NCBI GenBank assembly: GCA_022181005.1
Contig: BQMV01000161.1
Span: forward strand, 1-5,449
DNA: 5,449 nucleotides
Direction: 5' to 3'
From: Anaerolineaceae bacterium
Lineage (GTDB): Bacteria; Chloroflexota; Anaerolineae; Anaerolineales; Villigracilaceae
Every line of letters starts with the position of its first letter. The stretch's first letter is position 1. A program made the translations under genes and the position numbers. Below are positions 1 through 4,819 of the stretch, piece after piece. The notes under the pieces were generated by a model that saw only the letters and a program-made list of their open reading frames with translations, was not told the DNA's origin and did no database searches.

Positions 1-912
1 CACATTCTCGGGTCGGACGCAATCTCGTTGGAAGTTGGGGAGAGAGGGAGCAAGATACGCTTGTGGTTCTCCGGGGATAGCGGAGGCTTTGGACTGCCCT
101 TGTTGCGCGACCCGGTCATGCCGGAGCCGGCAGATTACTTGTTGATGGAATGCACTTATGGCGATCGAAGACATAACAACCCCGCCGCCGCGTTCGAGGA
201 ATTTCGAGACGTGGTCAAACGGACGCTTGAGCGAAGCGGCAAGGTGATCATTCCGGCATTTGCCGTAGGGCGGACGCAGGAGCTTGTTTATCACTTAAAT
301 ACGATGATGTATAACGGCGACCTGCCGCAAGCGCCGGTCTTTGTAGACAGTCCGTTGGCGGTCAACGCTTCGGAGATATTTATGCGCCATCGCGAAGTCT
401 TCGACGCGGAAACGCGCCGATTCATCGAAGAGGCGCGCCATCCGGCGCTTAACTTCAAGATGCTGACTTATATTCATTCTGTAGAAGAATCGAAAGCCTT
501 AAATAAGCGCGCCGACCCGATGATAATTATCTCGGCTTCGGGCATGGCAGAGACCGGGCGCATCTTGCATCATTTGCGGAATAACATCGAAAACCCTAGA
601 AATACAGTGTGCATTGTTTCATGGCAGGCTCCCTACACGCTGGGACGCCGAATTGCCAACCGCGAGAAACACATTAAGATTTTTGGCGAACCGTACACGG
701 TCAAAGCCGAAGTGGCGACCATTGGCGGCTTATCGGGTCACGCCGGGCAGGATTTGTTGGTGAAGTATGGAACTACGGTGAAAGAAACGGCAAAGAAAGT
801 CTTTCTGGTGCATGGCGAAGAAAAAGCCGCTGAAACGCTGACAAACCTATTTGCAACTCATGAGATGAAAAGCGTGTATTACCCCGACTTACACGACAGC
901 GCCGAATTATAA
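1..912 (+). CDS. Beta-CASP metallo-beta-lactamase-fold RNase-like protein, 5'-truncated
   Basis: The frame is open from base 1 (HILGSD...) to TAA at 910-912, giving 303 residues of a protein usually near 450-470, so roughly the first 150 residues, including the HxHxDH zinc motif, are missing. Counting from the first visible residue, there is the metal-ligand His of an AGHILGS-type motif at residue 1 and the FSGD motif with Asp26. Beta-CASP motif A is Glu50 in MECTYGD, followed by the conserved PAFAVGRTQEL around 85-95 and an ASGMAETGRILHHL block near 179. Motif B is His247 in GLSGHAG, and motif C is His271 in LVHGE. A His at motif C is typical of RNA-acting rather than DNA-acting members. Family knowledge points to a zinc-dependent cytoplasmic endo- or exoribonuclease of the CPSF73/YSH1-like group; the exact substrate is unknown. 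A TTG at 28 is not the real start, because conserved residues precede it. Confidence 0.9.
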   Translation, partial: HILGSDAISLEVGERGSKIRLWFSGDSGGFGLPLLRDPVMPEPADYLLMECTYGDRRHNNPAAAFEEFRDVVKRTLERSGKVIIPAFAVGRTQELVYHLNTMMYNGDLPQAPVFVDSPLAVNASEIFMRHREVFDAETRRFIEEARHPALNFKMLTYIHSVEESKALNKRADPMIIISASGMAETGRILHHLRNNIENPRNTVCIVSWQAPYTLGRRIANREKHIKIFGEPYTVKAEVATIGGLSGHAGQDLLVKYGTTVKETAKKVFLVHGEEKAAETLTNLFATHEMKSVYYPDLHDSAEL

Positions 913-914
913 GT

Positions 915-920
915 TATAAT
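915..920 (+). promoter_or_regulatory. Perfect TATAAT -10 box for the tRNA-Ser gene
   Basis: A consensus TATAAT lies 3 bases after the stop codon of the beta-CASP gene and 18 bases before the mature tRNA 5' end, leaving room for a short 5' leader removed by RNase P. The matching -35 region falls inside the upstream coding sequence and is poor: TTACAC at 889-894 is the closest hexamer, with a long 20-base spacer. The -10 is clear; the -35 is not. Confidence 0.55.
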
Positions 921-938
921 TTCCATCGTTAGGCTGAT

Positions 939-1025
939 GGGAAGGTGCCAGAGTGGTTGAATGGGACAGTCTCGAAAACTGTTGTGGGCTCCGGTCCACC
1001 GAGGGTTCGAATCCCTCCCTTCCCG
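939..1025 (+). tRNA. trnS: tRNA-Ser(CGA)
   Basis: This folds as a class II tRNA of 87 bases. The acceptor stem GGGAAGG (939-945) pairs with CCTTCCC (1018-1024), with G1025 as discriminator, the usual one for serine tRNAs. The anticodon stem ACAGT/ACTGT (966-970, 978-982) encloses the loop CTCGAAA with anticodon CGA at 973-975, which reads UCG. The long variable arm has stem GTGG/CCAC (984-987, 996-999). The T arm is GAGGG-TTCGAAT-CCCTC (1001-1017). The 3' CCA is not encoded and would be added by the CCA-adding enzyme. Confidence 0.97.
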
Positions 1026-1040
1026 CTATAACTCAACGCG

Positions 1041-1098
1041 GCGAATATACGACTCGTTGTTGCAGCGTATTCGCTTCATGCTCTCTCGCTGATTTTTT
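1041..1098 (+). terminator. Possible weak terminator or hairpin after tRNA-Ser
   Basis: Two mutually exclusive hairpins can form in the gap between the tRNA and nadE. GCGAATAT (1041-1048) pairs with GTATTCGC (1067-1074) over 8 positions with one G-U pair, but it sits about 18 bases before the T run. CAGCG (1063-1067) pairs with CGCTG (1087-1091) just before TTTTTT (1093-1098), but has only 5 base pairs and a 19-base loop. Neither is a classic intrinsic terminator; together they could end the tRNA transcript. Confidence 0.3.
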
Positions 1099-1103
1099 AT
1101 ACT
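1075..1103 (+). promoter_or_regulatory. Candidate promoter for nadE, implying an almost leaderless mRNA
   Basis: TATACT at 1098-1103 is a good -10 hexamer; TTCATG at 1075-1080 is a weak -35 match (3 of 6) at the ideal 17-base spacing. Transcription would begin near 1110, leaving 0-3 bases before the ATG at 1113. No Shine-Dalgarno sequence lies upstream of that ATG, which fits a leaderless message. The -10 partly overlaps the T run of the possible tRNA terminator. Confidence 0.45.
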
Positions 1104-1112
1104 TCAAAACCT

Positions 1113-1937
1113 ATGCAAATTGACCTTTCCATTGATACGGATGTCATTCGCCGGCGTTTAACCAATTTCATTAAAGAAAAAATGGCGCAGGCGGGATTCT
1201 CACGCGCCGTGGTCGGACTTTCGGGCGGACTCGATTCAGCGTTGTCGTGCGCGCTCGCCGTTGAAGCGCTGGGACGCGAAAACGTGCTGGCGGTGCGGAT
1301 GCCTTATCGAACGTCCAACCCCGATTCGCTTGCGCACGCTGGGTTGCTCATCGAACAATTGCGTATGCCGAACAAAGTTATCGAAATTACCGACATGGTC
1401 GAACCTTTGTTTGCGCTGGATCCGCAGATTACGAAACTTCGTAAAGGCAATATTATGGCGCGCGAACGGATGATCGTTTTGTACGACCAATCGGAAGTTT
1501 TTAAGGGATTGGTTGTTGGCACAGGGAATAAAACTGAAATCCTGCTTGGTTATAGCACGCAGTTCGGCGATTCGGCGTCGGCGCTGAACCCTATCGGAGA
1601 TTTATATAAAACTCAAGTTAGGCAATTGTCGCGCGCGTTGAATATCCCCGCGCCGATTCTCCACAAGCCCCCGTCTGCCGATCTATGGAACGGTCAAACT
1701 GACGAGGGCGAACTTGGCTTCACGTATGAAGAAGTTGACAGATTGCTTTACTTGCTTGTAGATCGCCGTTATAGCCGCGCGGAGTGCGTGGAGGCAGGCT
1801 TCGGTTCCGATTTTGTGGATATGGTCGTCAAGCGCATAAAATGGAGTCAATTTAAGCGTCAGTTGCCGCCTGTTGCCAAATTAGACGACCGGCCTGACGG
1901 TTATGATTTTCTAGGAGAGCGTAATTGGGGGGTGTAA
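1113..1937 (+). CDS. nadE: NH3-dependent NAD(+) synthetase
   Basis: This catalyses the last step of NAD biosynthesis: amidation of nicotinic acid adenine dinucleotide to NAD using ATP and ammonia. At 274 residues it matches the short ammonia-dependent class; the N-terminal glutaminase domain of the long class is absent. Visible landmarks are the ATP-pyrophosphatase P-loop SGGLDSA at 37-43, GNIMARERM at 112-120, the GTGNKTE block at 136-142, GDSASALNPIGDLYKTQV at 152-169, and PPSADLWNGQTDE at 186-198. It would act in the cytoplasm as a homodimer, as the family does. The ATG at 1113 is chosen because it opens the conserved N-terminal helix at the usual distance from the P-loop. It has no Shine-Dalgarno sequence and a -10-like box ends 9 bases upstream. 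Its stop codon overlaps the start of the next gene, so the two are probably co-transcribed and translationally coupled. Confidence 0.96.
   Translation: MQIDLSIDTDVIRRRLTNFIKEKMAQAGFSRAVVGLSGGLDSALSCALAVEALGRENVLAVRMPYRTSNPDSLAHAGLLIEQLRMPNKVIEITDMVEPLFALDPQITKLRKGNIMARERMIVLYDQSEVFKGLVVGTGNKTEILLGYSTQFGDSASALNPIGDLYKTQVRQLSRALNIPAPILHKPPSADLWNGQTDEGELGFTYEEVDRLLYLLVDRRYSRAECVEAGFGSDFVDMVVKRIKWSQFKRQLPPVAKLDDRPDGYDFLGERNWGV
1913..1934 (+). promoter_or_regulatory. Two alternative ribosome-binding sites for the MFS gene
   Basis: AGGAG at 1913-1917 lies 7 bases before an in-frame TTG at 1925, an ideal spacing. A G-rich stretch GGGGGGTG (1927-1934) lies only 2 bases before the ATG at 1937. The first is the better Shine-Dalgarno match and would add four residues (MGGV) to the protein. 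I keep the ATG because protein family starts look like MKLSIPPALTHR, but the TTG is a real alternative. Confidence 0.45.
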
Positions 1938-3184
1938 TGAAATTATCCATTCCGCCAGCGCTAACGCATCGAAAATATTTCTATCTCTGGTTCGGCTTGT
2001 TGATCTCCATTGCCGGCTCGCAAATGCAGGTTGCCGCGATTCATTGGCATATCCGTGAACTGACTGATAAACCTGATCCGCTGGCATTGGGCGGCATTGG
2101 TTTGGCAAGAATTGTGCCGGTGATCGTCTTTTCTTTCGTGGGCGGCGCGGTTGCGGATAGTTATGACCGGCGTAAAATCTTATTCATCACCCAAACGGTT
2201 CTGGCGGTTGAAGCGTTAGCGTTAGCGGCGTTGACGTTTAGCGGGCGAGTCGAGATTTGGCATATTTACGCGTTGACAGCGCTGCAAGCGTCGGCGTCGG
2301 CGTTCGACTTGCCCGCGCGGCAGGCGATGGTTCCGAACCTGGTCTCACGCGAGCATCTAACATCCGCATTTAGCATGAATTCGATCGCATTTAACACAGG
2401 CGCGATTCTAGGTCCGCTTTTCTTCGGATTTATCCCCGCCGGCGGACAAGGCTACGCTTATCTGCTCGATGCGATTTCGTTTCTAGCGGTGCTTATCGCG
2501 TTAATCTTGATGGGGCATACGCCGCAAGACCTCAAGCGCGCCGAGGGCGTGAACGTTCGTTCAGTGTGGAACGGTATGCGCTTCATTGATTCGCATCCGC
2601 TCATTATGTCTACGATGGTGATGGATTTTATCGCCACGTTCTTCGCCTCGGCAAATACGATGTTGCCGATCGTAGCGCGCGATATTCTAAATGTCGGTAA
2701 GAGCGGATATTCATGGCTGGTCTCCGCGCAGGCGATTGGTTCCGTCGCGGCGGGAGTGGGGGTTTCGCAGGCGCGCGAGTTGCGTCGACAGGGACCAATC
2801 TTTATCGGCGCGGTAATTCTATTCGGCGCGATGACGGTTTGGTTCGGATTCAGCCGCGCATTTTTACCTGCGTTGCTCGCTCTGACGATCATGGGCGCGG
2901 CGGACGCGGTTAGCACGATCATCCGCAATACGATACGTCAATTGCAAACCCCCGACCATATTCGCGGCAGGATGACCAGCGTGAACCAACTCTTCTTTCA
3001 GGGCGGCCCTCAGCTCGGCGAGGTCGAATCGGGCGTAGTTGCGGCGCTGTTTGGAGTTCCGTTTGCCATCGTCAGCGGTGGAATCGGCTGTATCGTTGGG
3101 CTGTTGATCGTCCTTCGTAGGTGGCCCCAATTGATTGCGTATAGCGGAGATGAGCCAATGCTGATAGCGGTTCCAGCCGACTGA
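1937..3184 (+). CDS. MFS exporter, MFS_3 / EntS-like family
   Basis: This is an inner-membrane secondary transporter of the major facilitator superfamily, most like the EntS-type (MFS_3) drug or siderophore exporters; its substrate cannot be told from sequence. The 415 residues fit the usual 400-420 and hold about twelve hydrophobic segments. The first runs about 14-36 (FYLWFGLLISIAGSQMQ). The loop after the second carries a motif A variant, GGAVADSYDRRK at 69-80. The family-typical DLPARQAMVPNL occurs at 124-135, with SMNSIAFNTGAILGPLFFG after it. The C-terminal half has RGRMTSVNQLFFQGGPQLGE at 343-362, also characteristic. The ATG shares one base with the nadE TAA stop (TAATG), indicating translational coupling; a TTG at 1925 is a possible alternative start. 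Pairing of nadE with an exporter is not a linkage I recognise, so the operon may be incidental. No clear terminator follows directly. Confidence 0.9.
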   Translation: MKLSIPPALTHRKYFYLWFGLLISIAGSQMQVAAIHWHIRELTDKPDPLALGGIGLARIVPVIVFSFVGGAVADSYDRRKILFITQTVLAVEALALAALTFSGRVEIWHIYALTALQASASAFDLPARQAMVPNLVSREHLTSAFSMNSIAFNTGAILGPLFFGFIPAGGQGYAYLLDAISFLAVLIALILMGHTPQDLKRAEGVNVRSVWNGMRFIDSHPLIMSTMVMDFIATFFASANTMLPIVARDILNVGKSGYSWLVSAQAIGSVAAGVGVSQARELRRQGPIFIGAVILFGAMTVWFGFSRAFLPALLALTIMGAADAVSTIIRNTIRQLQTPDHIRGRMTSVNQLFFQGGPQLGEVESGVVAALFGVPFAIVSGGIGCIVGLLIVLRRWPQLIAYSGDEPMLIAVPAD

Positions 3185-3234
3185 CGTTTTCCTTACGATT
3201 GCCGTACATTTTCTCTACACTCCCCGTCTTAGCG

Positions 3235-3263
3235 TTGACGAACGCCTTAAATAGGGCTATACT
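3235..3263 (+). promoter_or_regulatory. Strong sigma70-type promoter upstream of the SWIM gene leader
   Basis: TTGACG (3235-3240) and TATACT (3258-3263) are separated by exactly 17 bases, each matching the consensus at 5 of 6 positions. This is the best promoter in the window. The start is expected near 3270, which is 113 bases before the GTG of the SWIM gene and 55 bases before the terminator stem. Confidence 0.75.
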
Positions 3264-3273
3264 GCAAGTATAG
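3257..3273 (+). repeat. Perfect inverted repeat covering the -10 box, operator candidate
   Basis: CTATACT (3257-3263), GCA, AGTATAG (3267-3273) form a perfect 7-base inverted repeat. The left arm contains the whole -10 hexamer and the right arm spans the expected start site near 3270. Because transcription would start inside the right arm, it cannot act as an RNA hairpin. A repressor-binding site is the natural reading, though a chance palindrome in AT-rich promoter DNA is possible. Confidence 0.45.
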
Positions 3274-3354
3274 AGGCGTAGATCTTATGCGAATAGATAC
3301 ATACAGAAACAGCCTAGCTAGACCAAAAACGCGCGTATTTTTGCGCGTTTTTTT
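3270..3354 (+). ncRNA. Predicted short transcript: attenuated leader of the SWIM gene or a small RNA
   Basis: A good promoter and a strong intrinsic terminator bracket about 85 bases ahead of the SWIM gene. Transcripts stopping at the terminator would form a small RNA; readthrough would continue into the gene, which has no room for another promoter between terminator and ribosome-binding site. I do not recognise a known riboswitch, T-box or protein-binding leader, and I could not find a convincing antiterminator helix competing with the terminator stem. The extent is inferred only from promoter and terminator positions. Confidence 0.45.
3325..3354 (+). terminator. Strong intrinsic terminator inside the SWIM gene leader
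   Basis: AAAAACGCGC (3325-3334) pairs perfectly with GCGCGTTTTT (3343-3352) around an 8-base loop, with a T run from 3348 to 3354. The GC core is CGCGC/GCGCG, and the outer A-T pairs use the T tract. The 5' A run means the structure could also stop transcription from the minus strand. It sits between promoter and gene, so it is placed to act as an attenuator rather than as the end of the MFS unit only. Confidence 0.85.
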
Positions 3355-3367
3355 ATTTCTATTGTCG

Positions 3368-3374
3368 AAAGGAG
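3368..3374 (+). promoter_or_regulatory. Strong Shine-Dalgarno site fixing the GTG start of the SWIM gene
   Basis: AAAGGAG lies 8 bases before GTG at 3383, which decides this start. It is the clearest ribosome-binding site in the window and contrasts with nadE and the L,D-transpeptidase gene, which have none. Confidence 0.85.
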
Positions 3375-3382
3375 AATAAACA

Positions 3383-3625
3383 GTGAATTACGGAATGATC
3401 GGTAAACTCGAGAAAGCCAAGCGGTACGCGGAGGAACCCAGCCGTTTCCTCTTCAACAAGTTTGACGTCACTTTTCAGGGAGATAATAACGACCATCATG
3501 TTGCCTTCGACAGCGGGACCTACTCGTGCGACTGCGAGTTTTTTGCCAATAATGGGCGTTGCGCTCACACGATGGCGATTGAGATAAAGTTCAAAGGGAT
3601 GGTTCCTGAAGCCAACGAATCCTGA
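3383..3625 (+). CDS. Small SWIM zinc-finger protein of unknown function
   Basis: This 80-residue protein begins at GTG with a strong ribosome-binding site. The N-terminal third (MNYGMIGKLEKAKRYAEE) looks like a charged amphipathic helix. The middle resembles short beta strands (FDVTFQGDNNDHHVAFDSGTYSC). It ends in a SWIM-type zinc motif CxCx(8)CxH: Cys49, Cys51, Cys60 and His62 in CDCEFFANNGRCAH. SWIM fingers are known from SWI2/SNF2 ATPases, bacterial Sws1-like proteins and transposases, where they bind DNA or protein; here the finger makes up nearly the whole protein with no catalytic partner. It seems to be a type recurrent in Chloroflexota, from memory rather than a search. It stands alone, with its own promoter, a terminator in its leader and another after it, so it is a single-gene unit. 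A nucleic-acid-binding regulatory role is an inference only. Confidence 0.85.
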   Translation: MNYGMIGKLEKAKRYAEEPSRFLFNKFDVTFQGDNNDHHVAFDSGTYSCDCEFFANNGRCAHTMAIEIKFKGMVPEANES

Positions 3626-3650
3626 TCTCCTTGGCGAGTTGAATTCTGTG

Positions 3651-3682
3651 AACTGCCTTTCAAGTCGAAAGGCAGTTTTTTT
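3651..3682 (+). terminator. Strong intrinsic terminator after the SWIM gene
   Basis: AACTGCCTTTC (3651-3661) pairs perfectly over 11 bases with GAAAGGCAGTT (3667-3677) around the loop AAGTC, followed by a T run reaching 3682. It begins 25 bases after the stop codon and separates this gene from the L,D-transpeptidase. Confidence 0.92.
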
Positions 3683-3721
3683 ATTTGAGTCTGATGAACT
3701 GAGAACAGGCGCGGGGAATGA

Positions 3722-3748
3722 AAATTTAATGAGAGTATTTTTAAATTT
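3722..3748 (+). repeat. AT-rich inverted repeat upstream of the L,D-transpeptidase promoter
   Basis: AAATTTAA (3722-3729) and TTAAATTT (3741-3748) are exact reverse complements separated by 11 bases, just upstream of the -10-like box at 3761. This could be a regulator site or an UP-like AT-rich element. The low complexity makes a chance match quite possible. Confidence 0.25.
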
Positions 3749-3760
3749 GAAGAATTCGAT

Positions 3761-3766
3761 TACAAT
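3761..3766 (+). promoter_or_regulatory. Candidate -10 box of the L,D-transpeptidase gene
   Basis: TACAAT matches the -10 consensus at 5 of 6 positions and ends 9 bases before the ATG. The -35 region is only a run of T and A (TTTTTA at 3738-3743, 17-base spacing). Transcription would start about 3 bases before the ATG, and no Shine-Dalgarno sequence is present, so a leaderless or near-leaderless mRNA is suggested. Confidence 0.45.
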
Positions 3767-3775
3767 TTTCACGTT

Positions 3776-4816
3776 ATGAAAAACATCTCTCGACGCGATT
3801 TCCTTAAGCTAAGCGGGCTAAGCCTCGCTGGTTTGGCGTTCTCGTCTCCGTTCTCGCCCGCTGTGAATTTTGACGATAGCGGCGTTGTGCGCGTCGCTAC
3901 CGACTCGGTCAGCGTATATTCTGAACCGAATGACGAGAGCAGGATCGTTTCCACTTGGTATCGCGATGAGCTGCTGCATGTGTATGGAACGGTGACTGCG
4001 CAAGAACCAGCGCATAACCCCGTTTGGTATCGCGTGTGGGGCGGATATATCCATCGCGCGCGCCTGCAAGAAGTGAAGATTCTCTTTAATCAACCGCTCG
4101 CTTCTATTGAAGCAGGCTCTCCGCGCCTAGTGGAAGTGACTGTGCCGTACGCGCAGCCTTGGCGCACGACGAAACTTTATGGGTGGCAGGAACTGGATTT
4201 TCGCTTGTACTATGGATCGGTCCACTGGGCGGAGGCGATTGTAGACGGTCCGCGCGGAGAGCCGTGGTATCAGATTTATGACGACCTAACTGGGTTCCCG
4301 TATTGCATTAACCCAACGCATACGCGCCCGATTCCGCTGGAAAACTTGACCGCTATCACGCCTGAAACGCCCTTGGAGAAGAAACGCATCGAAGTAAACC
4401 TTTCGACTCAAACTTTGATGGCGTTTGAGTACGATCAACAGATTTTCAAAACTACGATTAGCTCGGGCATCCCGAACGGTCCGCGCGATGCGACTGGAAT
4501 TCCCACAAAAACGCCCGATGGCGAGTTTCATATTTTAGAGAAAATGCCGAATAAGCATATGGGCAACGGCAACTTGTTCGCCGATTTTACCGACTACGAG
4601 CTGCCCGGTGTGCCGTGGACGTGTTTTTTCACCACGCAAGGGCATGCTTTTCATGGAACGTACTGGCATCAGAACTTCGGCGTGCCGATGAGTCGCGGTT
4701 GTATTAATATGCGCACCGATGAAGCCATGTGGCTGTTTCGTTGGGCGAAGCCAGATCATCGGATCGGGCGGACGTCTAATCGCGGCTTCGGCACGTTAGT
4801 GCGAATTTACTACTAA
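3776..4816 (+). CDS. Tat-exported L,D-transpeptidase (YkuD domain) with SH3-like domain
   Basis: This is probably an extracytoplasmic enzyme forming L,D cross-links in peptidoglycan or attaching proteins to it. The N-terminus has a twin-arginine signal, SRRDFLK at 5-11, then a hydrophobic stretch SGLSLAGLAFSS and a likely cleavage near residue 29. There is no lipobox Cys, so it should be secreted or released rather than lipid-anchored. Residues about 38-102 look like a bacterial SH3-like domain (VSVYSEPN... WYRVWGGYIHRARL). The YkuD catalytic domain covers about 204-346, with IEVNLSTQTLMAFE at its start and catalytic HGTYW (His293) and SRGCIN (Cys309) motifs. The usual SHGC is SRGC here. Length is 346 residues, normal for this domain pair. 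The ATG has no Shine-Dalgarno sequence. The methyltransferase starts 3 bases after the TAA, so the two genes are probably co-transcribed. Confidence 0.92.
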   Translation: MKNISRRDFLKLSGLSLAGLAFSSPFSPAVNFDDSGVVRVATDSVSVYSEPNDESRIVSTWYRDELLHVYGTVTAQEPAHNPVWYRVWGGYIHRARLQEVKILFNQPLASIEAGSPRLVEVTVPYAQPWRTTKLYGWQELDFRLYYGSVHWAEAIVDGPRGEPWYQIYDDLTGFPYCINPTHTRPIPLENLTAITPETPLEKKRIEVNLSTQTLMAFEYDQQIFKTTISSGIPNGPRDATGIPTKTPDGEFHILEKMPNKHMGNGNLFADFTDYELPGVPWTCFFTTQGHAFHGTYWHQNFGVPMSRGCINMRTDEAMWLFRWAKPDHRIGRTSNRGFGTLVRIYY

Positions 4817-4819
4817 GCC

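Larger units (their letters stand above)
3287..3379 (+). other. Possible 30-codon leader ORF running through the terminator
   Basis: An ATG at 3287 opens 30 codons ending in TAA at 3377-3379, three bases before the GTG of the SWIM gene. A modest AGAGG (3272-3276) lies 10 bases upstream of the ATG. The frame crosses the whole terminator hairpin, so its Phe/Leu-rich second half is simply the T tract read as codons; five of the first 20 residues are Arg. It could be a leader peptide whose translation melts the terminator, but it could equally be a chance open frame. Confidence 0.2.

Noticed and set aside
28..912. Beta-CASP protein starting at the TTG at 28
   Set aside because: The frame is open to base 1 and the residues before the TTG (HILGSD) are part of a conserved metal-binding motif, so the gene simply starts outside the window.
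939..1025. tRNA-Ser as an integration site for a mobile element
   Set aside because: No integrase gene and no repeat of the tRNA 3' end is visible, and the following genes are ordinary chromosomal ones.
2458..2928. 156-codon minus-strand open frame inside the MFS gene
   Set aside because: It lies wholly opposite a well-supported membrane protein, has low-complexity composition and shows no domain; it is an antisense shadow, as are the other minus-strand frames.
3185..3234. Terminator directly after the MFS gene
   Set aside because: No stem with a following T run was found here; the first real terminator is at 3325-3354.
3314..3321. CTAGCTAG palindrome in the SWIM gene leader
   Set aside because: It is an 8-base self-complementary word with no loop and no link to the promoter or terminator geometry; it could easily be chance.
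3359..3772. 137-codon minus-strand open frame over the SWIM gene
   Set aside because: It overlaps a gene with a clear zinc motif, ribosome-binding site and terminator, and it crosses that terminator; it has no recognisable domain.
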